DNA of 64,000 nt, taken from Sphingobacterium sp. HMA12 (lineage in GTDB: Bacteria; Bacteroidota; Bacteroidia; Sphingobacteriales; Sphingobacteriaceae). The notes below the pieces were generated by a model. The model was not told where the DNA came from, did no database searches, and saw only the letters and a program-made list of their open reading frames with translations. Shown here piece by piece: positions 53,501-61,855 of this stretch. The stretch is from contig NZ_BEYR01000002.1 in the NCBI RefSeq assembly GCF_002933815.1, forward strand, positions 248,001 through 312,000, read 5' to 3'. A program made the translations under genes and the position numbers. Position 1 is the stretch's first letter; each line of letters opens with the position of its first letter.

Positions 53501-54011
53501 TGATTTTAAAGGATTCGATGTTTCGGCGTTCTTTCAGGGTGTAGGTAGCAGACAGGTATGGGGAACAGGTTTCTTAGCACAGGCCGGATTCAATTCTTCG
53601 GATGGAGCTATGCCTGCGGTCATGTCTTCAAATTACTGGACTAAAGATCGTACCGATGCGTTTTATCCTGCTCCTTTTAATAATGCCGGAACTAACGACA
53701 TCAACAATATGCAGGTTCAAAGCCGCTATCTGCTAGATATGTCTTATCTGCGCGTGAAGAATCTGACACTTGGATATACGGTTCCGGCGGGTACGTTAAA
53801 ACGGATTGGTATAAGTAACCTGCGGGTTTACACGGCATTGGAAAACTTCTTTACCTGGGATAAGCTAAAGGGGCTGCCCATCGATCCGGAAGCTGTGGAC
53901 GGTGTGAATATGTTTGTTGATGCGGCAAAAAATAATTACAACAGCGGACGTACGGGGGTTGGAACGCCAACCTTTAAGTCGGCATCTGTGGGTGTTCAAT
54001 TGACATTCTAA
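50556..54011 (+). CDS. SusC/RagA-type TonB-linked outer-membrane channel (pair D)
   Basis: A 1151-residue SusC, the longest here. After a signal region (to about SESYS) comes a roughly 30-residue spacer, then the regulatory-like domain VQGTVTDGKGPVSEVSVSVIGG, the classic SusC box LEEVVVVGYGTQKKGNLTGAVASI, plug SNPLILLDNVEIPSINVVNPDDIESITVLKDAAAASIYGAKAAFGVVLITTKQG and a barrel ending FKSASVGVQLTF. It belongs to the VVVVGYG class, unlike pairs A-C. Given its neighbours, muropeptide or aminosugar oligomer import is the likely role (inference). Confidence 0.95.
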   Translation: MRKFVLFSVALGLSFPSESYSFVKKEGALSSANLTGALLRSSSKTSVQNTVQGTVTDGKGPVSEVSVSVIGGSVSTKTDAQGHFKIIAAVGSKLRFSSIGYVAQDVTVTSNTLNVTLVDDNQSLEEVVVVGYGTQKKGNLTGAVASINIKETMQGRPIADAGRAMQGSTPGLSVTIPNGEVGSDPTIKIRGQIGSINGSSNPLILLDNVEIPSINVVNPDDIESITVLKDAAAASIYGAKAAFGVVLITTKQGAKTESNTISYSNNFSFQNPFKKYEMGTVDALRYSLDAGKREGNNFVGAFYKINEESYKRAVEWQDKYGGSIGKNDPTLYGRDWYFDPATGYKYGVRTYDPFDYMIREWAPTQQHNLSLSGKTGKTGYNVGLGMLDQSGMLKTNTDQFSRYNASVRVTSELNKYITARAGAIYSRTNKQYPYATNSTTADPWLYMYRWSSLYPYGNDGDGDPIRSPAYETGAANVASQVKNYMNFNAGATVNFMENWKLDFDYTLSNQEMLWNQPGTRFTAGNSWGAPVKKLDASGNQMYVDGTGNYVDASAAGAVPAYDLDYFTYTASGSNPDHYRRDNSNILRHTINAFTTYNLNLEGGHDFKFMLGLNRIAEKTENSWTQVTKLLDIKNPQLTFGSGTVTGSGAKFWESQIGFFGRVNYAYKDKYLFEANLRRDGSSKFPTNLRWKWYPSVSAGWVVSQESFMDWSSDFMNQLKIRGSWGSIGDQSVSNALYTSFMENSQSTWIGNAGDRNWYVGSPAAVLSAIGWQDIATLDVGFDARFFKNKLGFVFDWYQRDTKNMIVPMEGVAPTFGSKAPMGNFGALRTRGWEFAVDYNHRFENGLGINLRANISDAKSVITEYGTTSIVTENYSGKTYGEIWGYETDRLYQNSDFVYNGEDLVTITVDGKTMNKLSDPNGAYQSWVQNSATFRFGPGDVKFKDLNGDGKIDNGKKTLADHGDLKVIGNSTPRYEYGFRLGADFKGFDVSAFFQGVGSRQVWGTGFLAQAGFNSSDGAMPAVMSSNYWTKDRTDAFYPAPFNNAGTNDINNMQVQSRYLLDMSYLRVKNLTLGYTVPAGTLKRIGISNLRVYTALENFFTWDKLKGLPIDPEAVDGVNMFVDAAKNNYNSGRTGVGTPTFKSASVGVQLTF

Positions 54012-54022
54012 TTGAAATTATC

Positions 54023-55867
54023 ATGAAAATAAAAGCAAAATTTTTATATATAATATTAGGGGTTTCCATGGGGTTGACGGGCTGTAACAGCTTGTTGGAC
54101 CGCCCGGCCCTAGATAAAATTACAGACGGCCAAGGTCTTTATTGGAGAGATGAAAATGACCTCCGGTTGTTTGCGAATGGATTTTATACACAATACTTCA
54201 ATGGTTATAATAGTTCCTATACGACGGATTATACACCGGTTAGAGGGTATAACTTTTCTGATGATTTGACTTTTAGTGGTCAGCAGACTAGTTTTGAAAA
54301 CTCGATTCCGGACTCAAGGTATTCCGTTGCTGAAGCAGGAGACTGGTTGAGTGGTTACGCGGGACCTACCTGGAATTTTTCCTGGGTGCGTAAGTCTAAT
54401 ATTTTTCTGGATCGTCTGGAGAATATGGCTAAGCCTAATTTAACGCCGGATCAGTATAACCATTGGACAGCTGTAGCCCGTTTTTTCAAAGGTTTTGAAT
54501 ATGCTCGCTTAGTTTCCGTGTTTGGTGATGTGCCTTATTTCGAGAAAGAAATACCTGCGGCGGATTTTGATACGCAGTACAAAGATCGTATGAATCGTGG
54601 TGAAGTGATGGATCACGTGTATGATGACTTTGTATTTGTGCTGCAAAATATGCGTAATGATGACGGGGTGAATGTCTTGAATAAATACGTGGCGGCTTCT
54701 TTTATTTCACGCCTGATGTTATTTGAAGGATCTTGGCAAAAATACCATGGTCTGGATCAAGCTAAAGCAAAAAAATACTTGGAGTTAGCGCAAAATGCTG
54801 CTGAGGTTGTGATGAGTTCCGGTAAATTTTCCTTTGGTTCGGACTTTAAAAGTTTGTTTTCTTCGCAGGACCTAAATAGTAACAAGGAGGTTATTCTTTA
54901 TCGTAAGTATGACGCTTCTGTAAATGTATTTCACGCAATCGGTTCTTATCAAAATGGTATAGAAGCACAGGCGTCAGCTCCGAATTTGAATCTGATCAAG
55001 GAATTTATTTGTGTTGATGGCAAGCCATTCGCTTCATCTACCGTTGAAAATGCCTCAGATTTCTCCCTGGCAAATTTAGCGAAAACACGCGATCCTCGAT
55101 TTGAGGCTTCATTTGATACTGATCTAAACTCGAAAGCCTCTACTTTTGTTTATGGAACCAAGTATGTTGCGCGAAATGGCTATAAAATTCCAAGTGCCAA
55201 TCCGGATTATTCCAAATGGAATTCCAATACAAATACTTCTGATGCTCCTGTTATCCGTTATGCGGAAGTCGTATTGAACTGGTTGGAAGCGAAGCAGATT
55301 TTGGCTGAGTTCTTTGGTGGTGCTGCTGTAAGCCAATCGGATATAGATAAGTCGATTAATGCGATTCGTAACAGGCCTCTGGACGAAACAGCGGTGGCAA
55401 GAGGGGTGAAGAAAACAGCAGCTCTCCAATTAGGGGCTATTGCAAGTGATCCTTTGCGTGATGGAGATGTGTCACCTCTGATGTGGGAGATTCGTCGTGA
55501 ACGTCGCATGGAGTTTGTCTTTGAGTATTCGCGCTTAATGGATCTTAGAAGATGGAAGAAACTAAATTATATGGATTTTTCCAAAAATACGGATTACTTT
55601 ACCGGTATCTGGGTCGATGTAGCAAAACAGGCTCCGGATTTTTTGAAGGCTAACTATGTTAATGTGACTAAAGTTAGAAAGGCGGATGGTACTGTCGTGA
55701 CCTTCAATGGTTCAAATGCTGCTGAAATGGTCGGATTTATTGTGGTTCAAAATGCTTCAAACAGAAATGCGATTATGGATAAAAATTATTTGGCACCTGT
55801 TGGCCAGGCGCAGATGGTCGAATATGAGCAACGCGGTTATAAATTGACTCAAACGAAGGGTTGGTAA
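54023..55867 (+). CDS. SusD/RagB-like outer-membrane lipoprotein (pair D)
   Basis: A 614-residue lipoprotein starting 11 bases after susC. The signal peptide ends SMGLTGC with lipobox LTGC-NSLLDRPALDKITDGQ, a canonical SusD opening (ld..P...t...g..f). TPR-type helices include ARFFKGFEYARLVSVFGDVPYFEKEIPAADFD and LRDGDVSPLMWEIRRERRMEFVFEYSRLMDLRRWKKL, the latter the diagnostic SusD motif. It should capture glycan oligomers at the surface for the pair D channel. A strong terminator follows. Confidence 0.94.
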   Translation: MKIKAKFLYIILGVSMGLTGCNSLLDRPALDKITDGQGLYWRDENDLRLFANGFYTQYFNGYNSSYTTDYTPVRGYNFSDDLTFSGQQTSFENSIPDSRYSVAEAGDWLSGYAGPTWNFSWVRKSNIFLDRLENMAKPNLTPDQYNHWTAVARFFKGFEYARLVSVFGDVPYFEKEIPAADFDTQYKDRMNRGEVMDHVYDDFVFVLQNMRNDDGVNVLNKYVAASFISRLMLFEGSWQKYHGLDQAKAKKYLELAQNAAEVVMSSGKFSFGSDFKSLFSSQDLNSNKEVILYRKYDASVNVFHAIGSYQNGIEAQASAPNLNLIKEFICVDGKPFASSTVENASDFSLANLAKTRDPRFEASFDTDLNSKASTFVYGTKYVARNGYKIPSANPDYSKWNSNTNTSDAPVIRYAEVVLNWLEAKQILAEFFGGAAVSQSDIDKSINAIRNRPLDETAVARGVKKTAALQLGAIASDPLRDGDVSPLMWEIRRERRMEFVFEYSRLMDLRRWKKLNYMDFSKNTDYFTGIWVDVAKQAPDFLKANYVNVTKVRKADGTVVTFNGSNAAEMVGFIVVQNASNRNAIMDKNYLAPVGQAQMVEYEQRGYKLTQTKGW

Positions 55868-55893
55868 AATACCATTGAGCTTTTAAAATTTCT

Positions 55894-55923
55894 AATCCCT
55901 GCTAATTTGTATTAGCAGGGATT
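55894..55923 (+). terminator. Intrinsic terminator of namZ-SusCD operon D
   Basis: A 13-bp perfect stem (55894-55906 with 55911-55923), loop TTGT, overlapping a run of T to 55928. It separates the SusD gene from the metallophosphatase-GH9-murQ group. Confidence 0.9.
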
Positions 55924-55929
55924 TTTTTC

Positions 55930-56477
55930 GTGTATTGGTCGATAGGTGTATATGATGAATCGGAACGGAAACAGGCGTATATCGCGATGCTCGATAGATT
56001 TAAAGCGTTGCGAATAAATGCTGTCTTTTTTTTAAGGTGAAAGCCATGGTGCATGTTTTTATAACTCGCCAAATGAACCTTGAGCAGCATCCATCTCAGG
56101 TACTAGAGGAAAAGATCCGGGATATGATGTTTTGAAGTTTTTAATTGATGGTGTTCATTTTGATGTCTATTTCTATCCGGACCGGCAAGTATCGGCCAGC
56201 TGGTCTCGGATCAGGCTAATTATGAGAGATATGGTTAGAATTATTCGACGATAGCAGTATTTAGACGGGGTAATGTCGATAAGGTAATACAGATGATTCA
56301 TGATGCCATAGTGCCAACAAACCGTCGGTTGTGTTCTCTGTTTCGCCTGCTATCAGTAGGATTTATAACTATAATATATAGCATGCTGATATTGAAAAAT
56401 GGTGCCAACAGGTAAAGAGGGTAAAGTTTCTAATCCCGTCCAGTTTTTATCAAGACGACATTATACCAGTAATGTAA
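55930..56477 (+). pseudogene. Decayed GHL10 (DUF187) glycosidase gene
   Basis: Translating different frames recovers pieces of GHL10 in the correct order: from 55930 VYWSIGVYDESERKQAY then MLDRFKALRINAVFF; from 56123 YDVLKFLIDGVHFDVYFYPD (the catalytic-core motif); from 56215 ANYERYG, a stop, then FRRGNVDKVIQMIHDAI; from about 56330 VVFSVSPAISRIYNYNI, a stop, HADIEKWCQQ and SSFYQDD. At least three frame changes, several in-frame stops and large internal deletions (about 550 bases against 1,400-1,600 for intact genes) show decay. Intact paralogs are at 1-917 and 35858-37480. The remainder to 56563 holds only the next gene's leader. Confidence 0.82.
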
Positions 56478-56563
56478 GTGATAGAGTGTATTATTTAGGT
56501 TACTAAATTGCGTATTTATGCGTGTTTGTTTTTGATTTAAGAGTAATATCTTTATATTTAACC

Positions 56564-58420
56564 ATGAAATCTAAATTTTTATCCTTTATTATTGCATTAT
56601 TGTGCGTTATCAATATCTCTTTTGCGCAATCCTTTAAATTTGCCCACGTCACTGACACACATGTTGGTGGTGCAACAGGAGCGGAAGATCTGCGACGTAC
56701 TGTAAAGGATCTTAATACATTGAAAGACATTGATTTTGTTATTCTCTCGGGAGATATCACCGAATTTGGTGCTGATCAAGAACTTAAAGTAGCAAAACGG
56801 ATTTTGGATAGCTTGCAGCTGCCCTGGTATGTAATCCCGGGCAATCATGATGGAAACTGGTCTGAAAATGGAGCCAATACCTTCCGTACTGTCTTTGGTG
56901 GGGAGACGTTTTTCTTTAAACATAAGGGCTATCAATTTATAGGCACCAATTCCGGTCCGAATATGCGCATGAGTCCGGGGCAGATACCGCGTGAAAATCT
57001 GGTTTGGATGGATTCTGTCTTTGCAGCGAACCCTGACAAACAAACGCCATTAATTTATATTAACCATTATCCTCAAGATTCATCCCTGAACAATTGGTTT
57101 GATGCATTGAAGCGCGTTAAAACACGCAATGTTCAATTGGCTTTCTGCGGACATGGACATGTGAACAAGGCCTATGACTGGGAAGGGATTCCCGGTGTAA
57201 TGGGGCGATCCAACCTACGTGCAAATAAACCTGTAGGTGGCTATAATATTGTAACTATTGGTGATGGAAAGGCTTCTTATCAGGAGCGTAATCCAGGAAT
57301 TGGGACACAAGAAAAACCTTGGTTAGAAGTGCCATTGTTTGACCATCACTATGACCGCGAAACTGCAACTTATCCACGGCCAAGTTATGCGGTCAATGAG
57401 AAGTATGCGGATGCTGTTCATGTAAACTGGACGTTCGAAGATGCAAGCGACATTGGCGCAGGGCTGACCATTGATAAGAATAAGGTAATTACTTCAAATA
57501 CTGCAGGAGATATCTTTGCGCTGGATCTTAAATCTGGAAAAAAACTTTGGTCTTTCAGGACCGGAGGAAAGGTGTATTCCACTCCAGCTGTCTGGAAAGG
57601 TATTGTTGTGGCCGGCTCCTCAGATCACTTTATTTATGCCGTCGACGCCGCGGATGGAAAACTCCTCTGGAAGGTAAAAACAGATAAAGCCGTATTGGGG
57701 TCGCCGTTGATTCAGGATGGTATTGCTTTTATCGGTGGTTCGGATGGCAAATTCAGGGCATTGGACGTAAAGACCGGAAATTTGAGGTGGAGCTTTGATC
57801 AAGTCGAGGGGTTTGTATCCACATTGCCTACTTATTATTTGGGTAATGTGATCTTTGGTTCCTGGGGAAATGGGTTTTATGCATTGGATGGCAAAACAGG
57901 TAAACTCGCCTGGAAATGGAACAATGGGCAGACTAATCGTATGTTTTCCGCTGCCGCCTGTAATCCTGTTGGCGTAAATAACCGCATTTTTGTTGTTGCG
58001 CCGGATCGGTTTATGACCGCGTTGGATGCGCAGAATGGCGCTGTGATCTGGCGGGAAAAGAAGGATACGATACGTGTGCGGGAATCTATGGGATTGGCAG
58101 TAAATAAAAAACAGGTCTATGTGAAGACAATGGACGGCGATTTGCTGGGTGTTTCTTCTACAGGTGAAAAAATGGACGTGATCTGGAGATCAAAGCTAAA
58201 ATTGCCCTATGAATTGACGCCTTCGGCAATAAAAACAAACCGTAAATTGGTATTTGTGCCGAGTCATTCGGGTTTGCTTTCGGCTGTGGATGCAAAAACA
58301 GGCGCGGTTATCTGGCAGTATAAAATTTCCAATGGCATGGTCAACCCTGTTGCTACACATGGTAATAATGAAGTAGTTGCGAGTACGATGGATGGGAAAA
58401 TAGTTTCTTTGAGGTTTTAA
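56564..58420 (+). CDS. Secreted metallophosphoesterase fused to PQQ-like beta-propeller
   Basis: A 618-residue exported protein (signal peptide MKSKFLSFIIALLCVINISFAQ). Residues about 23-250 form a calcineurin-type phosphoesterase with all metal motifs: AHVTDTHVGG, LSGDITEFG, IPGNHDGNW, YINHYPQ and CGHGHVNKAYDW. Residues about 290-618 are repeated PQQ/quinoprotein-type blades (IFALDLKSGKKLWSFRTGG, IYAVDAADGKLLWKVKTDK, RALDVKTGNLRWSF, YALDGKTGKLAWKW). The substrate is unknown; a phosphorylated cell-wall component is possible from context. The frame extends to 56522, but the ATG at 56564 gives the clean signal peptide. A TTTG-N18-TATCTTTA element (56525-56554) may be a weak promoter. It is followed after 42 bases by GH9. 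Confidence 0.9.
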   Translation: MKSKFLSFIIALLCVINISFAQSFKFAHVTDTHVGGATGAEDLRRTVKDLNTLKDIDFVILSGDITEFGADQELKVAKRILDSLQLPWYVIPGNHDGNWSENGANTFRTVFGGETFFFKHKGYQFIGTNSGPNMRMSPGQIPRENLVWMDSVFAANPDKQTPLIYINHYPQDSSLNNWFDALKRVKTRNVQLAFCGHGHVNKAYDWEGIPGVMGRSNLRANKPVGGYNIVTIGDGKASYQERNPGIGTQEKPWLEVPLFDHHYDRETATYPRPSYAVNEKYADAVHVNWTFEDASDIGAGLTIDKNKVITSNTAGDIFALDLKSGKKLWSFRTGGKVYSTPAVWKGIVVAGSSDHFIYAVDAADGKLLWKVKTDKAVLGSPLIQDGIAFIGGSDGKFRALDVKTGNLRWSFDQVEGFVSTLPTYYLGNVIFGSWGNGFYALDGKTGKLAWKWNNGQTNRMFSAAACNPVGVNNRIFVVAPDRFMTALDAQNGAVIWREKKDTIRVRESMGLAVNKKQVYVKTMDGDLLGVSSTGEKMDVIWRSKLKLPYELTPSAIKTNRKLVFVPSHSGLLSAVDAKTGAVIWQYKISNGMVNPVATHGNNEVVASTMDGKIVSLRF

Positions 58421-58462
58421 ACAACCGTTTGAGTTGATTTTATTAAAAATAAATGCCTTATT

Positions 58463-60289
58463 ATGATAAAAGAATGTCTAAACTTCTTAAATTTACGTCA
58501 AGCTTTTTTGCTTGTTTTTGCATGTTTTGTTTGTAACTTTGCGGAAGCACAGCAAAATGCTTGGATTCGAATAAACCAATTAGGCTATACTCCGGCAGGC
58601 AAAAAGGTCGCGGTATGGGGCGGGAAATCAATCAGGCAGCTTCGTTCTTTTGAAGTTAAAAATGCAGAGACAGGTAAAACGGTTTATGTTCATCCAGTAG
58701 GGAAGGATTTTGGTTCCTATGGCCCTTTTGTTCAGAGTTTTCGATTTGATTTCTCGGCCATGCAGGATACCGGACGCTTTTTCATCCAGGTCGGAGAGGT
58801 TAAATCTCCAGATTTTAGAATTGCGCCTGATGTCTATAGGGGGGCGGCAGACTTTGTATTGCGTTACATGCGTCAGCAACGGACGCTGTTCAATCCTTTT
58901 TTGAAGGACAGTTGTCATACGCACGATGGTTTTACGCTCTATGCAGGTAAAGTCGGTGTAGCGGATAGTTCACGTATTGATGCTGGTGGAGGATGGCATG
59001 ACGCTTCCGACTATTTGCAGTATGCAACCACCTCGGCAAATGCGACGTTTCATCTACTGGCGGCCTATCGGGACTTTCCACAGGTATTTGCGGATCAAAA
59101 GCAGGCCAATGGCTTAGATGGAAAGAACGGTCGTGCTGATGTGTTGGATGAGGCTAAATGGGGACTGGACTGGTTGTTGAAAATGCATCCAAAGGCGAAT
59201 CAGATGTACAATCAGATCGCGGATGACAGGGATCATGCCAGTATGCGTATGCCTAAAGAAGATCCGTATTATGACCGTGGATTTGAACGCCCGGTGTATT
59301 TTATAGATGGCGAACCGCAACAAAGGGGCAAGTTTATGAATAACACCACAGGGACAAGTTCTACAGCTGGGAAGTTTAGCAGTGCTTTCCGTTTGGGATC
59401 TGTGCTTTTTGGGAAAGAGGATAAAAAATATGCAAAATTGCTGTCACAGAAAGCGGAGACAGCTTATGCATATGCAAATATAAAACCTGGGGTGACACAG
59501 ACGGTTTCGGTCAAATCACCCTATATCTATGCCGAAGACAATTGGGTGGATGATATGCAGCTAGCAGCAGCAATGGGATTTTCGGCAACAAAGAAAAATA
59601 AGTTCGCCGAGGAGGCTATGCAGTATGCCAGACAGGAAAAAATAACACCCTGGATGATAACAGATACAGCTGCACATTATCAGTGGTATCCTTTTATCAA
59701 CTTGGGACATTATGAATTGGCAAAAAAATTAAAAGGACAGGATCGCGAGGAGATTGTTTCATATTATAGGCTAGGTATTGAAGAGGTTAATAAACGTGCG
59801 GAACAAAATGCATTTTTAAGAGGGGTTCCTTTTATCTGGTGCAGTAACAATCTAACTGTTTCGTTCGTGATGCAATGCCTTTGGTATAAAGAGCTGACAG
59901 GAGATAATCAGTTTGATGAACTGGAACAGGCAAACTTTGACTGGCTCTTTGGTGCGAATCCATGGGGGACAAGCATGGTCTACGGACTTCCCTCCTGGGG
60001 TGATACTCCGGTTGATCCGCATTCTGCTTTTACCTATCTGGGTAAGCACCCGATTGACGGTGGACTGGTGGATGGCCCGATCATGGCATCTACTTATCGC
60101 AACCTGATCGGTATTAAGCTGAATAATCCTGATAGTTATGCTGAATTTCAGAGTGACCTTGCCGTCTATCATGACGATTATGGTGACTACAGTACCAATG
60201 AGCCTACTATGGATGGAACGGCTTCATTGATCTACTTGCTAGCGGCTAAAGAAGGGAAGGCATTGGAGGAGCCTGTGGGAAAAAAGTAA
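58463..60289 (+). CDS. Glycoside hydrolase family 9 protein with N-terminal Ig-like domain
   Basis: A 608-residue exported hydrolase. The signal peptide (about 1-30) is followed by a CelD_N Ig-like domain (about 31-115, RINQLGYTPAGKKVAVW) and the GH9 (alpha/alpha)6 barrel. Catalytic marks: GGWHDASDY near residues 175-183 (catalytic-base aspartates), ANFDWLFGANPWGTSMVYG, and NEPTMDGTASLIYLLAA with the proton-donor Glu near 578. GH9 is known for endoglucanases and also exo-glucosaminidases; its place among muropeptide genes suggests a beta-1,4 aminosugar glycan (inference). The gene ends at an A AAA AAG TAA sequence, and the deacetylase frame continues at -1, so it may be part of a GH9-deacetylase fusion. 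Confidence 0.92.
   Translation: MIKECLNFLNLRQAFLLVFACFVCNFAEAQQNAWIRINQLGYTPAGKKVAVWGGKSIRQLRSFEVKNAETGKTVYVHPVGKDFGSYGPFVQSFRFDFSAMQDTGRFFIQVGEVKSPDFRIAPDVYRGAADFVLRYMRQQRTLFNPFLKDSCHTHDGFTLYAGKVGVADSSRIDAGGGWHDASDYLQYATTSANATFHLLAAYRDFPQVFADQKQANGLDGKNGRADVLDEAKWGLDWLLKMHPKANQMYNQIADDRDHASMRMPKEDPYYDRGFERPVYFIDGEPQQRGKFMNNTTGTSSTAGKFSSAFRLGSVLFGKEDKKYAKLLSQKAETAYAYANIKPGVTQTVSVKSPYIYAEDNWVDDMQLAAAMGFSATKKNKFAEEAMQYARQEKITPWMITDTAAHYQWYPFINLGHYELAKKLKGQDREEIVSYYRLGIEEVNKRAEQNAFLRGVPFIWCSNNLTVSFVMQCLWYKELTGDNQFDELEQANFDWLFGANPWGTSMVYGLPSWGDTPVDPHSAFTYLGKHPIDGGLVDGPIMASTYRNLIGIKLNNPDSYAEFQSDLAVYHDDYGDYSTNEPTMDGTASLIYLLAAKEGKALEEPVGKK
60265..60289 (+). other. Possible -1 ribosomal frameshift site (or frameshift mutation) joining GH9 and deacetylase
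   Basis: The GH9 zero frame ends GGA AAA AAG TAA. The heptamer A AAA AAG (60280-60286) is the slippery sequence of E. coli dnaX and lies directly before the stop; GGAGGAG (60265-60271) lies 8 bases upstream, as a Shine-Dalgarno-like stimulator would. A -1 slip gives GKKVNRDVFGAIVRGDSTVKK and runs without a stop into the deacetylase. No clear downstream stem was found. Confidence 0.55.
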
Positions 60290-60330
60290 ACAGGGATGTA
60301 TTCGGGGCTATTGTCCGCGGCGATTCTACA

Positions 60331-60984
60331 GTGAAAAAAGTGGCCCTACTTTTTACGGGGCACGATTTATCGGAGGGGACGGATGCGGTTTTGAATAGTT
60401 TAAAGCGGCATCATGTGAAAGGGAACTTTTTCCTTACGGGGGACTACCTGCGGAATGCAGTTTTCAAGCCTTATGTTCGAAGGATGTTAAAAGATGGGCA
60501 TGTGGTGTCAGGGCATTCTGATAAGCATCTCCTGATCAGTGATTGGGGGAGTCGGGATGAATTGCTGGTCAGCCGGGATTCGTTTCTGCGGGATTTGAAG
60601 ACCAATGTGGATGAGCTGGCACTTTCGGGGATTGATACATGTCAACTGCATTATTATATTCCTTCTTATGAATGGTATAATAGCCAGACGGTAGCATGGG
60701 CAAAGGAAATAGGGTTATCTTCAATCAATTACACGCCCGGAATACGGACTGCCGCAGATTATACCTATCCAGAGATGGGTGAACGTTATCTGTCATCCGT
60801 TGCGATTTTGGAGGGGCTTTGGTCTTATGAAGAGAAGTTCGGCCTGAATGGTTTCATGATTTTGATCCATATGGGGACGGATGAAAAAAGGAAAGATAAA
60901 TTGTATCATCATTTGGATGATATGATCAACATATTAAAAAAGAAAGGTTATCAAATAGTGGATATACCCGGTTTATTGAATTAA
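60331..60984 (+). CDS. NodB-type polysaccharide deacetylase domain protein
   Basis: A 217-residue NodB-fold domain read from GTG 60331. VKKVALLFTGHDLSEGTDAVLNSLKRHHVKGNFFLTGDYL gives the first strand and a His-Asp in place of the usual double aspartate; GHVVSGHSDKHLL supplies the HxxxH metal motif (residues 62-66); YYIPSYEWYNSQ and INYTPGIRTAADYTYPEM follow, and GFMILIHMGTDEK is the last motif. It would remove N-acetyl (or other acyl) groups from a glycan. No signal peptide or good start codon exists, and the frame is open upstream through VNRDVFGAIVRGDST, so it is probably the C-terminal domain of the GH9 protein reached by frameshift, or separated by a mutation. Confidence 0.8.
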   Translation: MKKVALLFTGHDLSEGTDAVLNSLKRHHVKGNFFLTGDYLRNAVFKPYVRRMLKDGHVVSGHSDKHLLISDWGSRDELLVSRDSFLRDLKTNVDELALSGIDTCQLHYYIPSYEWYNSQTVAWAKEIGLSSINYTPGIRTAADYTYPEMGERYLSSVAILEGLWSYEEKFGLNGFMILIHMGTDEKRKDKLYHHLDDMINILKKKGYQIVDIPGLLN

Positions 60985-61005
60985 GAAATACAATATATAT
61001 TAAGA

Positions 61006-61818
61006 ATGGTTAATACAACGGAGAAAGATTCGAATTATCAGGATTTGGACAAGATGTCTGTACATGAATTATTGACTAATATCAATAACGAGGATAAATC
61101 TGTGCCGCTAGCTGTTGAAAGGTCTATTCCTCAGATCGAAGCATTGGTTAAGGTTACTGTGGAGAAAATGAAGGCTGGTGGTCGGACTTTTTATATCGGA
61201 GCCGGTACAAGTGGTCGATTAGGGGTCTTAGATGCATCTGAATTGCCTCCGACTTATGGTGTGCCATTTGAGTGGATCATCGGGTTAATTGCAGGCGGGG
61301 ATACTGCGATCCGCAAAGCCGTTGAATTTGCAGAAGATGATCTGGAACAGGCCTGGAAGGATATGGAGGCATATGATATCGACGAAAATGATGTGGTTAT
61401 CGGTATTGCTGCGTCGGGCACTACCCCTTATGTCATCGGTGGCCTGAAGACCGCAAACGAAAAAGGTTTGGTAACAGGCTGTATTGTCTGTAACGGCGGT
61501 TCTCCGATTGCTGAAATTGCACAGTATCCTGTTGAGGTTATTGTAGGGCCTGAATTTGTGACCGGTTCTACCCGTATGAAATCCGGTACAGCACAAAAGC
61601 TTGTGTTAAATATGTTCAGTACGGCGGTCATGATTCAGCTTGGGCGTGTGAAGGGAAATAAAATGGTCGATATGCAACTGTCAAACCATAAATTGGTCGG
61701 TCGTGGCGTACGGATCATTATGGATCAGACGGGGGCTACAGAAGAAGAAGCTGCGGTTTTGCTGGAACAATTTGGCAATGTAAGGCAAGCGATCGAAGCT
61801 TATCAGGGGACACATTAA
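61006..61818 (+). CDS. murQ: N-acetylmuramic acid 6-phosphate etherase
   Basis: Cytoplasmic lyase that splits the lactyl ether of MurNAc-6-P to give GlcNAc-6-P and D-lactate, the key step of peptidoglycan recycling. The 270 residues hold one SIS domain: RTFYIGAGTSGRLGVLDASELPPTYG (substrate loop and catalytic Glu region), DVVIGIAASGTTPYVIGGL, and VGPEFVTGSTRMKSGTAQKLVLNMFSTAVMIQLGRVKGNKMVDM. It starts 21 bases after the deacetylase and is followed after 37 bases by the symporter. Its product would go to NagA (34543-35649). The MurNAc kinase needed upstream of it is not in the window. Confidence 0.97.
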   Translation: MVNTTEKDSNYQDLDKMSVHELLTNINNEDKSVPLAVERSIPQIEALVKVTVEKMKAGGRTFYIGAGTSGRLGVLDASELPPTYGVPFEWIIGLIAGGDTAIRKAVEFAEDDLEQAWKDMEAYDIDENDVVIGIAASGTTPYVIGGLKTANEKGLVTGCIVCNGGSPIAEIAQYPVEVIVGPEFVTGSTRMKSGTAQKLVLNMFSTAVMIQLGRVKGNKMVDMQLSNHKLVGRGVRIIMDQTGATEEEAAVLLEQFGNVRQAIEAYQGTH

Positions 61819-61855
61819 AATCATCAGCTATCAAATCACCTATTAAAAACAAACT

